From positions 1-39,478 of the forward strand of contig NYZC01000184.1 of NCBI GenBank assembly GCA_002686995.1: 39,478 bases of DNA, in the 5' to 3' direction. The translations under genes and the position numbers were made by a program. Origin of the DNA: Phycisphaeraceae bacterium (GTDB lineage: Bacteria > Planctomycetota > Phycisphaerae > Phycisphaerales > Phycisphaeraceae). How positions within the stretch are numbered: position 1 is the first letter of the stretch; each line of letters begins with the position of its first letter. Under the pieces are notes generated by a model, which made no database searches, had not been told where the DNA came from, and worked only from the letters and a program-made list of their open reading frames with translations. Shown here piece after piece: positions 17,712 to 25,770 of this stretch.

Positions 17712-19172
17712 TGACGATGTAAAGCCCCATTTCGTGCTGCCGATCGGGACCTTGCCGCCGCCCTGGGCGGACGACGTGAAATCCCCGGCCTCGAACGACG
17801 GCAGGTCGAGCAGCGCGTCGACCGGCTCGAGAAAGAACGAGTCCAGGGCGAGCAGCCCGCTGACGAGCTTCTGTTGGCCTGCGAGGGTCGCGCCGAGGGT
17901 GATCAGGTCCAGCAGCGACGGGCCCTGGCCGAGATTGAGCTTCTGAAACAGGTCGTCGATCCCGGGGATCGGATCCTTGAAGATGTCGACGATCGTCCCG
18001 TACGGAAGAAGGACGCCCTTGACGGCCGAGGTGGTCGGGCCGATGAACTCGGTGAAGAACTTCAGCACGTCGACCTGGGTGTTGCTGTAGGTCAGCTCGG
18101 CGCTGACGGTGTCGGTCGGACTCGTGATCGTGAAGCTCGGCCACGAGATCAGCAGGTCCGTCGTGAAATCCATGTCGATCGCGGGGTCGACGCCCGTGAC
18201 CAGCCCGCCAAAGTCAGGCACGGCGCTGAAATCGGCATCGAGGTGCGCCACCGCCGACCCGGTGATGTCGGTGTCGACGCCGAGGTCGGTGGACCATTGC
18301 GCGCTGGTCAGGCGACTGTCGCTGCCGCTCGTCGTCAGGTCGACGCTGTATGTGTGGTTGAACGTGGAGGCACTCGTGGCATCCTGCGTGAACAGCGATC
18401 CGAAGATGCCAAGCTTGCCGTAGCCGGTCAGTCCCGATCTCACCGACCCGGTCACGTTCACGGTCAGCTCGTCCGAGCCGTTGACGACCGTGCTGCTGTC
18501 CGACACGTCGATGAAGAAGGACGTGTCGGTGACGCCGATCACCAGATCGAGTGACCAGGTCACGCTGGCCGCCACCTGGCCCGCCTGTCCCAGCAGGATT
18601 TCGACAGCCGGGCGCTCGATCAGCCACAGGTCGAACGACTGGCCGCTGAGCGTCTGCGTCAGCGGCACGGAGAACTGCACCAGGTCCGACGCGATGCCGC
18701 CGCTCGTGGACACGTTCGCGGTCGTCGCGCCCAGGGTGGCGAATCGCTGGGCGATCTCCGCGCGGACCTGCTCGACCGTGCTCGAGCCGAAATCGAAGCC
18801 CTGGTTGCCGCCGATGGACCATGCATCCTCGATCCCGGCCGCGATCTGCCCGGCGGTGTGTGTCGCGAGCTGACGGCCGATCAGGGGCAGGTCGATCTCG
18901 AAGACGCCCTCGACGTTCGGCGCCGTGTTGTCGCCCGACAGCAACGTCTGGAGGATCGGAAACAGGTCGGCGCTGCCGTCGCCGCGGAGCCCCGCGTCAA
19001 GCAGGCCCAGGTCTGCAGACAGCAGCAGGCGCGGCTCGAGCCTGTCGAGCACGAAGGGTGACCGCTCGTGCGCGGGCCGCGCGATCTTCTGATGACGTCG
19101 AGCCGATCCGGATCGTCGAAGCCGACTGGTTGGTCGCCTGGACATACGATTTCCCCACCTTGAGGTAGACAT
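17709..19172 (-). CDS. N-terminal part of giant LEPR-XLL surface protein (ends at in-frame TAG)
   Basis: 487 aa as read. A basic N-terminus (residues 1-37) is followed by LEPRLLLSAD at 45-54, the LEPR-XLL motif found at the start of very large planctomycete and related surface proteins and thought to act in export or anchoring. The rest is beta-rich, alternating polar/hydrophobic sequence with no recognised catalytic motif. Two starts are possible. The ATG at 19172 has no clear Shine-Dalgarno site; the ATG at 19145 lies 7 nt after GGTGGGG and may be the true start. The frame stops at TAG 17709-17711 but continues open beyond it for another 12 kb, so this is probably the first tenth of a larger protein. 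A perfect inverted repeat lies in the leader at 19195-19230. Confidence 0.85.
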   Translation of the reverse strand: MSTSRWGNRMSRRPTSRLRRSGSARRHQKIARPAHERSPFVLDRLEPRLLLSADLGLLDAGLRGDGSADLFPILQTLLSGDNTAPNVEGVFEIDLPLIGRQLATHTAGQIAAGIEDAWSIGGNQGFDFGSSTVEQVRAEIAQRFATLGATTANVSTSGGIASDLVQFSVPLTQTLSGQSFDLWLIERPAVEILLGQAGQVAASVTWSLDLVIGVTDTSFFIDVSDSSTVVNGSDELTVNVTGSVRSGLTGYGKLGIFGSLFTQDATSASTFNHTYSVDLTTSGSDSRLTSAQWSTDLGVDTDITGSAVAHLDADFSAVPDFGGLVTGVDPAIDMDFTTDLLISWPSFTITSPTDTVSAELTYSNTQVDVLKFFTEFIGPTTSAVKGVLLPYGTIVDIFKDPIPGIDDLFQKLNLGQGPSLLDLITLGATLAGQQKLVSGLLALDSFFLEPVDALLDLPSFEAGDFTSSAQGGGKVPIGSTKWGFTSS

Positions 19173-19194
19173 TCGATCTCAGGAACGGACGCGC

Positions 19195-19230
19195 GTCCTG
19201 ATCGATTCAGATTCGGAAAACGATCAGGAC
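19195..19230. promoter_or_regulatory. Perfect 10-bp inverted repeat upstream of the giant LEPR-XLL gene
   Basis: GTCCTGATCG (19195-19204) and CGATCAGGAC (19221-19230) are perfect inverted copies separated by 16 bp. The element starts 23 bp upstream of the 19172 ATG. It could be an operator for a dimeric regulator or a stem-loop in the 5' leader. The remaining gap to 19429 is AT-richer than its surroundings, but I find no convincing -35/-10 pair in it. Confidence 0.6.
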
Positions 19231-19429
19231 GGCAGGCGCTCACATTTTCGATTGCGACGTAGACGGTCGTCAGGTATATTCACGTCGTTTGTCGACGCGA
19301 CGCGAAACCGTGGACTATTGTCCGCTTGGCCAGTCTTTCCGGTGTCGATCGCGACGCCGCGAGCGTGAACCACGAGCGCATCGTGCGTGAATGAAGATCT
19401 CATGCTCTGGATGTCTCGTGCGTGGTGAT

Positions 19430-19449
19430 CTGAAGTCTGGCGACTTCAG
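19430..19449 (-). terminator. Hairpin directly after the stop of the 648-aa gene
   Basis: CTGAAGTC (19430-19437), a TGGC loop and GACTTCAG (19442-19449) form a perfect 8-bp stem that abuts the TAG stop at 19450-19452. There is no T-run after it on the minus strand, so it may act in mRNA 3'-end protection or as a weak or factor-assisted terminator. Confidence 0.5.
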
Positions 19450-21396
19450 CTACGAAGCCTGGGTGATTTCCAGTTTCACTGCACATTCAACGGTACGGCG
19501 CAGCAGGAGCCAGCATTCGCCCGGTTCCTCGAATTGGAATACGAAGTCGTTCGGAGCGCGCAGCGCATTGCCGTCGATGATGCAGTGAGGGGGGCATCCT
19601 GACGGCCAGTCGCGGATCGTGAAGGCGAGGTCCCGTCGCGGTAGGTTCAGTGGATCGAGGCGCAGATGCACGGCGCCGTCTTCGGCGATCACGACGTAGC
19701 GCCCGGTCGCGCGGTCGAATCCGTCCAACATCTCCATCGCTTCGCGCGGCGCCTCGTGCCGGGGATCGTGCGTGACGACCGAGCCCCGGACGGCCTCGAG
19801 GCGCGCCGGCGTGGACCATGCGTCGCGCCATTCGAGCAGATGCATGCCGACAGGCTCGAAGGCGTCTTCCTTGCGCCAGGAGATGAGCAGCGTGTACGCG
19901 TACTCCCACCCGGGCACGGACGGCGCACACCGAAAATCATGACTGCCAGTGAGACCGAGCGGATCCTGCCAGGCGAACAGGGCGGCCGACGGTTGAGGAT
20001 TCGTCGGATAGTTCAGCGCGATGACGGACGTCAGCCACCAGGTCTCGCCGTCAAGCTTGAACGGAAAGGCCGCCGCAACCGGGAACGTCGGTGCGTCGGC
20101 CGGTGTCTGGATCGATGCCATGGCGCCGTCGGCCGGCAGCGTCCATTCGCGAAACTCGCGCTCGTCCGCCATCGCGACGCGCGCCGGTCCCGGCATGAGA
20201 CGGCCGAGCAGGTCGAAGTCGGGTCCGACGCTGCGGCGCACCCAGGTGAGCACCTTGTCGGACACGACAATGTGCTCGGGATAGAACTGCGCTTCGCCGC
20301 GCGCCCAGCCGCGGACGTCGTCGGACTGCTCGACGAACTTGGGCATGGGACCCTGCCATCGCACGACGGACGCGACAGGTCCGTCCGCCACCCTGTGCTG
20401 GCGCGCGCCCTGGGTGAACTTGATCTCCGATCCCCCGATGTGTCCGTATTGCACGCCGCTCTCCCAGAACAGGTTCTGTTCGGGGCGGGCGCTCCGCCGC
20501 AGTTCGAGCCGGCTGATGTTGCCCGGTCGTATCGAGGCGCGGTACGACGGCCGGTCGATATCGAAGGACGGAACGTGCTGCGTGGTTGTCATGCGCAGCG
20601 CGAGGCACTCGATCGGTCCGGGCTCGCAATACATGCCGACCACGCCGACGCCGCCCATGAAACCTTCGAGGTCGTCAATGATCGGAGTTTCATCAAGCTC
20701 GACGAGATGACGCGATCCATTGAACGTCCAGGTGAGATCGAATTCATTGGAGGCTTTCAGGTTGGCCTCGGCCACGGTGTGCGGTTCGTCGTCACCCGGC
20801 GGCCCTCCCGTGAAGCGCAACAGTCTTGCGTGGAGTCTCCCCGCCGACCAGGTGCACGAGACGCGTATGTGCGTGGTCGCGTTGTAGTGGCGGCTTATGA
20901 GGCCGAATGATGTGCCCCCTTTGAAGCCGGTCACGAACGTTGCGCGCCATGTGCCGTGCATCGCGGCATCGAAGAACAGGTACGCCGTCTCGTTTCCCGG
21001 CTGCAGGCCGTCCGGACCGCACCGCCACGCGCCATGAGCCTGGCGATGGCGCGTATCGCCGAGCCAGGTGCCATCCACGCGCGTCAGGTCCGCATCCACG
21101 ACGATCTCGTCGCTGACGGTGAGCTTTTCGAGCGCGGTGCCGTCATTTCCGGACGCACCGGCAGGTTGCCATCGTCGCTGGTACGTTCCGGCCGGCAGCA
21201 TCGCGTAACGATCGCACGCCCCGGTGAATCGGCCATGCCACGCGTCGACGGTGGTCGCCCCGACGCCGGCCGCGATCTCATGACCGCGCCAGACGACGTC
21301 ACCGTCCGGCCGCTCGATGACCAGGCGGCCGCCCGAGTCGCCCGCGGGCAGGGCCAGAGCAGGGTTTCCATGCGTTCCAGGCGCGATCCGCGACAT
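19450..21396 (-). CDS. Conserved-looking hypothetical protein, 648 aa
   Basis: I do not recognise the family. The protein has no signal peptide, membrane segment or metal-binding motif. Its N-terminal third (about residues 80-275) is beta-rich, with FFDAAMHGTWRATF, GGTSFGLISRHYN and ELDETPI stretches. These resemble concanavalin/LamG-like folds seen in 3-keto-disaccharide hydrolase-like proteins; this is weak. The remainder is Trp-rich (for example LDGETWWLTSVIALNYP, YTLLISWRKED) and could be a carbohydrate-active domain. The ATG at 21396 has no Shine-Dalgarno site but lies 8 nt after a TTGACA-N17-GACACT promoter-like sequence. It is divergent from the GNAT gene. A hairpin follows the stop directly. 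Function unknown. Confidence 0.75.
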   Translation of the reverse strand: MSRIAPGTHGNPALALPAGDSGGRLVIERPDGDVVWRGHEIAAGVGATTVDAWHGRFTGACDRYAMLPAGTYQRRWQPAGASGNDGTALEKLTVSDEIVVDADLTRVDGTWLGDTRHRQAHGAWRCGPDGLQPGNETAYLFFDAAMHGTWRATFVTGFKGGTSFGLISRHYNATTHIRVSCTWSAGRLHARLLRFTGGPPGDDEPHTVAEANLKASNEFDLTWTFNGSRHLVELDETPIIDDLEGFMGGVGVVGMYCEPGPIECLALRMTTTQHVPSFDIDRPSYRASIRPGNISRLELRRSARPEQNLFWESGVQYGHIGGSEIKFTQGARQHRVADGPVASVVRWQGPMPKFVEQSDDVRGWARGEAQFYPEHIVVSDKVLTWVRRSVGPDFDLLGRLMPGPARVAMADEREFREWTLPADGAMASIQTPADAPTFPVAAAFPFKLDGETWWLTSVIALNYPTNPQPSAALFAWQDPLGLTGSHDFRCAPSVPGWEYAYTLLISWRKEDAFEPVGMHLLEWRDAWSTPARLEAVRGSVVTHDPRHEAPREAMEMLDGFDRATGRYVVIAEDGAVHLRLDPLNLPRRDLAFTIRDWPSGCPPHCIIDGNALRAPNDFVFQFEEPGECWLLLRRTVECAVKLEITQAS

Positions 21397-21433
21397 GGTG
21401 GGGGAGTGTCAGGGGTCCCCGGCGGCATGTCAA
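21397..21433 (-). promoter_or_regulatory. Promoter-like TTGACA-N17-GACACT upstream of the 648-aa gene
   Basis: On the minus strand a perfect -35 hexamer TTGACA (21433-21428) is followed by a 17-bp spacer and GACACT (21410-21405), then eight bases and the ATG. The block CTGACACTCCCC just before the start, and the TTGACA at the same distance, are also found upstream of pyrC. GACACT is a weak -10 (3/6). The repeated arrangement is the main support. Confidence 0.5.
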
Positions 21434-21483
21434 GGAGGAATCCGGGCCTCATCAGGTCCGATCACGATGCCGATTGAACCACC

Positions 21484-22377
21484 ATGGAGACATTCGAGAT
21501 CGCGCCCGCCACCTCCGATGACGATCGTGCGGTCCGCGTGCTGCTGCCCGACTTCGTCAAGAGGAGAATCCCACCGGTCCGGTTCGTGGCCCGTGACGAC
21601 GCTTCCCGGGTGATCGGCGCCGCGGCCTTGTTTCCCTGCCCGCTCGGCAACCCGGTCGGCTTCAAGATGATGCTCCGCGTGGCCCGGCCGTTCCGGGGCA
21701 GAGGGATCGGGCGGGCACTGGTGGCGGAAGCGTCCGCCGAGTCGAAACGGCGTCGCGTCGCGGCGCTGTATGCGCACAAGGCGGTCTCGCCCTTCGGAGA
21801 CGAGCTTTCCGCGTGGGTGGCGCTGGGCTTCGACCAGAGAAAGACCGAGAACGTCTACGAGAGCGAACCGTCGCGTCTCCTCGAGATCGTCGACCCGCTG
21901 TACGAGAAGATGGTTCGACTCAAGTGGATTCCGGAGAACGCCGAGATCGTGCCGTTGCGCGACGCTCCGCACGAGGACGTGGCGCGCATGCATGTCCGCC
22001 TGCTCGGCGGCTCCATGAATCACATCCTGCCGAGAATCATGGGCTTCGCCGACGTGTCGTACGACCCCGTGCTTTCAAGAGTGCTCCTGCTTGACGGGGA
22101 GGTGCAAGGCTTCGTGCTCGCGCGCCTGCCCGAGCCGGATTGCAGCTCCGTCGAGGCGCTCGTCGTCGATCCTTCATTGCGATTGGGATGGGCGCACGTG
22201 CTGCTGAAGCGCGAAACCGCGCTCCATTCGGTGGCGTCGAAACGGAAGGGCATCCGGTTCACCGCCTACGATCAGCACCGGGACACGCGCAAAATGGCGT
22301 CGGAGACGGGCGCCCGACTCGTTGCTTCGAATGTGCTGCCGTACATGATGCTGGATGCGGGAAACTTGAGCAATTAA
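21484..22377 (+). CDS. GNAT-family N-acetyltransferase (tandem GNAT)
   Basis: 297 aa, about twice the length of a single GNAT domain. The N-terminal half has a clear acetyl-CoA-binding motif A, RGRGIGRALV at residues 71-80, preceded by the usual beta-strand (VGFKMMLRVARPF). The C-terminal half (about 160-290) looks like a second, degenerate GNAT fold (SSVEALVVDPSLRLGWAHVLLKR) lacking the R/QxxGxG/A signature. This pattern fits GNATs with one active and one structural domain. The acceptor could be a small molecule, amino acid or protein and cannot be predicted. The ATG at 21484 has no Shine-Dalgarno sequence nearby; an AAGGAGGA at 21431-21438 is too far away. The gene is convergent with the AlkP-TPR gene across a 53-bp gap holding a 10-bp tandem repeat. 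Confidence 0.85.
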   Translation: METFEIAPATSDDDRAVRVLLPDFVKRRIPPVRFVARDDASRVIGAAALFPCPLGNPVGFKMMLRVARPFRGRGIGRALVAEASAESKRRRVAALYAHKAVSPFGDELSAWVALGFDQRKTENVYESEPSRLLEIVDPLYEKMVRLKWIPENAEIVPLRDAPHEDVARMHVRLLGGSMNHILPRIMGFADVSYDPVLSRVLLLDGEVQGFVLARLPEPDCSSVEALVVDPSLRLGWAHVLLKRETALHSVASKRKGIRFTAYDQHRDTRKMASETGARLVASNVLPYMMLDAGNLSN

Positions 22378-22417
22378 TGATCTTGATTGATCTTGATTGA
22401 TCTTGATTGATCTTGAT
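22378..22417. repeat. 10-bp tandem repeat between convergent genes
   Basis: The unit TGATCTTGAT runs four times from 22378, directly after the GNAT TAA stop, giving a 40-bp tract with AT-rich composition unlike the neighbouring genes. It fills most of the 53-bp gap before the stop of the convergent gene at 22431. No stem-loop terminator is visible here. Confidence 0.95.
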
Positions 22418-22430
22418 CTGCTCGTCTCCT

Positions 22431-24467
22431 TCACGCCGCGTCGAAATCCGTGTCGATTCTGGATTCCATCTGCCGCAAACGGTGAGCGTCTTTCAGGCGA
22501 TCGATCTCGTCGCGATGATGCTGCGCTCGCCGCTCGTCCTCGAGCGCTTCGCGATGGATGCGTTCGAGCCACGAATGGCAGCGAATGGATTGCGGCGCCA
22601 TCGACAGGCACGTTTCGAAGGCCGTGATCGCTTCGCGCGGCCGGTTCATCTTCGTGAGCGCGGCCCCGAGGTGGAAGTGCGCGGACGGGACCGCCCGGAG
22701 CAGCTCGACGGACGTCAGTGCCGCGTCCGCCGCTTCCGCCCAGCGCGACTGGGCCAGCAGAGCATGCGAAAGTCCGTCGTACGCGGACGCCTCGTCACCG
22801 TCGAGATCGATCGCGCGCCGATAGGCCGACTCCGCCTGCGCCCACTGCTCGAGCCTCGTATGGGCTCGTCCCAGCATGACATGCAGGCCCGGCATCTGGT
22901 CTGCGGCTGACGCGCCCCGGGTGAAGTGTTCGAGCGCGGCCTCGGGGCGCCCCTCCTTCATCGCCAGGGCGCCCTGGATGAGCTGCACGGTCGAATCTTC
23001 GGCATCCTCATCGGACAGCGCCGGATAGAGCTCCCGGCACGCCTCGATGTCACCAGCGTGGTAGAAGCATCGAACCAGGGCGAGACGGAACTTGAGCTGG
23101 CGGGGCCACTTCTCGACCAGCTCCCGGAGGATCGTGGCGGAATCGGCATGTCGTCCCGCATCCTGAAGCGAGATCGCAAGGTTGAACCGGGAGACGGCGG
23201 CGGTGTTCTCTGCCGATGCGACATCCGACTCGTCCGGCGCTTCGATGTAACCCAGGTCGATCAGGTGCGCGATGGCCTCGGCGTCGCCCGCTTCGTCCGT
23301 GTCGACGGCGGCGACCGGCGTCGCGTCCGCCGGCGCACGCTCGTCTGCCACGAGCTCCCAGCTCGTGATGCGATCGTGCCGTGCCGGCTCGTCGAACGCG
23401 CCCGGGATCATCTTTCCATCCATGTCCATGCCCGCGGGCAGGCCCAGCATGGCGAGCAGCGTCGGACAGATGTCGAGCAGGTTCGCTCCGTAGACGCGCT
23501 GCCCACGCGGAATGCCCGGCCCGGCCATGCACAGGATGCCATATCGGCGATGCCACGCGGTCGGGTTGCTCGTGGTCGACGGGCGCTGTGCGTCACAGTG
23601 AAACCCGTGATCGGAAAGAATGATCACCGTCGCGTCCTCGCCGGCAAGCTCGAGCAGCCGGTGGAGCATCATGTCGTGGTACTTGTAGCAGCCCGCCATC
23701 ACGTGCTGGTAGAGGTCGAAGTCGTGCTGCGTCACGCAGTCCATCTTCGGCGGGTGATACGGCATGAAGACGTGACCGAGGTGATCGGTCAGCTCATAGA
23801 AAACCGCGGTGACGTCCCAGGGCTCTTGCTCCATGAGCCAGGTCGCGGCCGCGTGATTGGTGGCGCTACGTGCGAGGAACTTCGCCAGCGTTGCAAGGCG
23901 CTTGTCGCGCGCCTGGTCGATCGAGGGCATGTCGGGGACGAACGGCTGCAGGTGCTCCTGTCCGAGCTCGGCCGGGTGCACGCGCATCTCGGCCATGGCG
24001 TCCTCGAGACGTGACGGATGGATGGAGCCGGCGCGCATCGGCCACGGGCTGCCGAACGGGCCGACCGCGCTGCTGTATGCGTTGCTGACGATGGCGCCGT
24101 CGATCGGCTCGGCGGGGTGGCTGGCATACCAGCCGATGACGTTGGTGCGGAGCCCCTTCTGGCTGAGGACGTTCCAGAACGCCTTGCACCGCCGGGATGT
24201 GCTGTTCACGGGACGGACACCGGCGCCGGATGGATCGGGCTCGGTGAATCCGCAGATGCCGTGCTTATCGGCCCGCTTGCCCGTCGCCACCGACGTCCAA
24301 AGCATCGGCGAGAGCATCGGCTGCAAGGTGGCGATGTTGCCCCAGACGCCGCGCTGCATCAGGTGCTGGAGCGTCGGCATCCATCCTGCGTCCATCAGGG
24401 GCCGGATCATTTTCCAGTCGGCGGCGTCCCACCCGATCAGGAGCACCTTTTCCGCAACACGTTCCAT
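22431..24467 (-). CDS. Alkaline-phosphatase-superfamily (type I phosphodiesterase-like) protein with C-terminal TPRs
   Basis: 678 aa. Residues 1-375 form a phosphodiesterase/nucleotide pyrophosphatase-type domain. Likely metal ligands are D14 in GWDAADW, D228/H232 in TDHLGH, D286/H287 in SDHGFH and H306. The nucleophile is probably S53 or T58 in the MLSPMLWTS segment. Residues 400-420 are a linker, and about 425-625 hold roughly five TPR units, suggesting protein-protein contacts. Family members cleave phosphodiester or phosphate groups from nucleotides, lipids or glycans; the substrate is unknown. There is no signal peptide, so a cytoplasmic location is likely. The start is supported by AAGGA eight bases upstream. 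It is convergent with the GNAT gene and follows the PEP-CTERM gene on the same strand, but a terminator separates them. Confidence 0.85.
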   Translation of the reverse strand: MERVAEKVLLIGWDAADWKMIRPLMDAGWMPTLQHLMQRGVWGNIATLQPMLSPMLWTSVATGKRADKHGICGFTEPDPSGAGVRPVNSTSRRCKAFWNVLSQKGLRTNVIGWYASHPAEPIDGAIVSNAYSSAVGPFGSPWPMRAGSIHPSRLEDAMAEMRVHPAELGQEHLQPFVPDMPSIDQARDKRLATLAKFLARSATNHAAATWLMEQEPWDVTAVFYELTDHLGHVFMPYHPPKMDCVTQHDFDLYQHVMAGCYKYHDMMLHRLLELAGEDATVIILSDHGFHCDAQRPSTTSNPTAWHRRYGILCMAGPGIPRGQRVYGANLLDICPTLLAMLGLPAGMDMDGKMIPGAFDEPARHDRITSWELVADERAPADATPVAAVDTDEAGDAEAIAHLIDLGYIEAPDESDVASAENTAAVSRFNLAISLQDAGRHADSATILRELVEKWPRQLKFRLALVRCFYHAGDIEACRELYPALSDEDAEDSTVQLIQGALAMKEGRPEAALEHFTRGASAADQMPGLHVMLGRAHTRLEQWAQAESAYRRAIDLDGDEASAYDGLSHALLAQSRWAEAADAALTSVELLRAVPSAHFHLGAALTKMNRPREAITAFETCLSMAPQSIRCHSWLERIHREALEDERRAQHHRDEIDRLKDAHRLRQMESRIDTDFDAA

Positions 24468-24614
24468 CGACGTCGTCCTTGTTCAGGAAGGTCCGGTCCC
24501 GGTCCGTACGGGTTCCTGGAGAACCGCACGGACCCTTGCTGAAAGTCGGCACGGGCCGGGGGGCACTGAACGGGGACGGCCGGGTCGGACGGAAATGGGG
24601 TCCGTCTGCGCAGC

Positions 24615-24647
24615 ATGAAAGCCCCGCGGGTCCCGCGGGGCTTTCAT
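24615..24647 (-). terminator. Rho-independent-type terminator after the PEP-CTERM gene
   Basis: A perfect inverted repeat has 16-base arms (24615-24630 and 24632-24647). The practical stem is about 14 bp of G/C-rich sequence with a 5-nt loop, and the outer AAAG/CTTT gives short A/T flanks on both strands. It begins 25 bp beyond the stop of the PEP-CTERM gene. Being symmetrical, it could act in either direction. Confidence 0.85.
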
Positions 24648-24671
24648 GGATCAGGCACTGGTCTGGTTTTC

Positions 24672-25481
24672 TCAGCGTCGGCGACGCAGGGCGGCCAGGC
24701 CCGCGGCACCCATGGCGAGGACGCCGAGGCCGACGGGCTCCGGAATGGCGCTCAGAGGCTCCGTATCGAATCCGACGCGGCTGATTCTGATGGCGAGCGG
24801 GGTCGGCGAGCCGCCGTCACCGGTCGCCGAAGCGCTCGGCAGCGTGTCGAGCGGGCCGTTTTCGTCCTCGACCTCGTCGACCGATAGCTCGACGAATCCG
24901 AAGTGCATGCCGTCTTCAGCTTCGAACAGCAGGCCGAGAAAGCCGCCGGCGCCGAAGTAGTTGAACCCGTAGGTATCGCCGTAGATTTCGTCGAACTTCT
25001 CAGCCGCGAGCACGGAGACGTCGGCGGGGGCGACATCCGGGGGATCGAACTCCGGCAGCTCAGGCGTGGGCAGGTTCAGGCCCTTGCCGATCGTTTCCGG
25101 GATGCCAGGGTCGCCGTCGCCGCGCAGGAGGGCGGGGCCGAGATCGAGCACCAGCTTGCTGACGACCTCGTTGTTGGTGTTGAAATCGTGCCCGTAAGCC
25201 AGCGCGACGAGGTCCTTGGCTTCAGGTCCGCGAACGTCCACATCGACCGGATCGGCTCTCCACTGGAACGTGAAGTCGTCCACGCCGTCCTCGTTGACAT
25301 CGAGGTCGTACGAATCCTCTTCAAAATCGTCGAAGTCGAAGACGACGACATCGACATCTCTTTCCATCAGCACCGCCTGCGCCGCCTGGTTCGCGGCAAC
25401 GACGCTGCCTGCCGCCGCGACGTAGGCGACCCAACGCTTCGAGTTGATCACGTCGATGAGTTTCCGATTCTGCGTGGACAT
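24672..25481 (-). CDS. PEP-CTERM sorting-domain protein
   Basis: 269 aa from the ATG at 25481, preceded by GGGAG eight bases upstream; the 38-residue in-frame extension upstream is unlikely. An N-terminal signal (RWVAYVAAAGSVVAANQAAQA) leads into an acidic body with a calcium-loop-like DVNEDGVDDF near residue 60. The LLFEAEDGMHFGFVELSVD segment is of the kind often seen just before PEP-CTERM tails. The tail is canonical: IPEPVGLG, a hydrophobic helix (VLAMGAAGLAAL), then RRRR. Such proteins are cut and anchored or released by an exosortase; none is encoded in the window. Function beyond export to the cell surface is unknown. A strong hairpin terminator follows. Confidence 0.88.
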   Translation of the reverse strand: MSTQNRKLIDVINSKRWVAYVAAAGSVVAANQAAQAVLMERDVDVVVFDFDDFEEDSYDLDVNEDGVDDFTFQWRADPVDVDVRGPEAKDLVALAYGHDFNTNNEVVSKLVLDLGPALLRGDGDPGIPETIGKGLNLPTPELPEFDPPDVAPADVSVLAAEKFDEIYGDTYGFNYFGAGGFLGLLFEAEDGMHFGFVELSVDEVEDENGPLDTLPSASATGDGGSPTPLAIRISRVGFDTEPLSAIPEPVGLGVLAMGAAGLAALRRRR

Positions 25482-25661
25482 CTTCCCTGCTCCCGTGTGG
25501 TTCTTATTGCCGAATGGGGGAAACGTACACCCGGTCGGGACACGAGCAACCGTTCGATGAGATTTTCTTCGACTGCAACGGCCGGGCCGCGACACCGGCA
25601 GCGATCGTGCCGTCTGCGACGATCACGAGGGCTGAGCCGCGGATACGGGTCGCGACGGGAC

Positions 25662-25681
25662 GGACGCGGGTTCAATTCCCG
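25662..25681 (+). other. tmRNA/tRNA T-arm-like fragment
   Basis: GGACGCGGGTTCAATTCCCG resembles the 3' T-arm of bacterial tmRNA (GGACGCGGGTTCAA-type). What follows (GGCGTAGAGG) lacks the closing C and any acceptor/CCA end. No 5' partner is visible in the 180 bp upstream. It may be an att-site scar or chance. The rest of the 289-bp divergent gap 25482-25770 holds no gene that I can see. Confidence 0.3.
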
Positions 25682-25770
25682 GGCGTAGAGGGCCGATCAA
25701 GAAGCAGGAGTACAGCCCAATAAGCGGCTCGGTCTGCGCGCTTCGTGCGACCAGCCAACGGGAGCGACCC

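Noticed and set aside
16213-18144. A 643-codon minus-strand frame crossing the TAG of the giant gene, which might have indicated a frameshift
   Set aside because: Its translation is Arg/Pro-rich noise. The other frame gives protein-like sequence on both sides of the TAG, so a nonsense codon rather than a frameshift explains the break.
25600-25700. A complete tRNA or tmRNA gene
   Set aside because: Only a T-arm-like segment is present. Its outer stem pair is broken (G against G), there is no acceptor/CCA end, and no anticodon arm or 5' half is visible.
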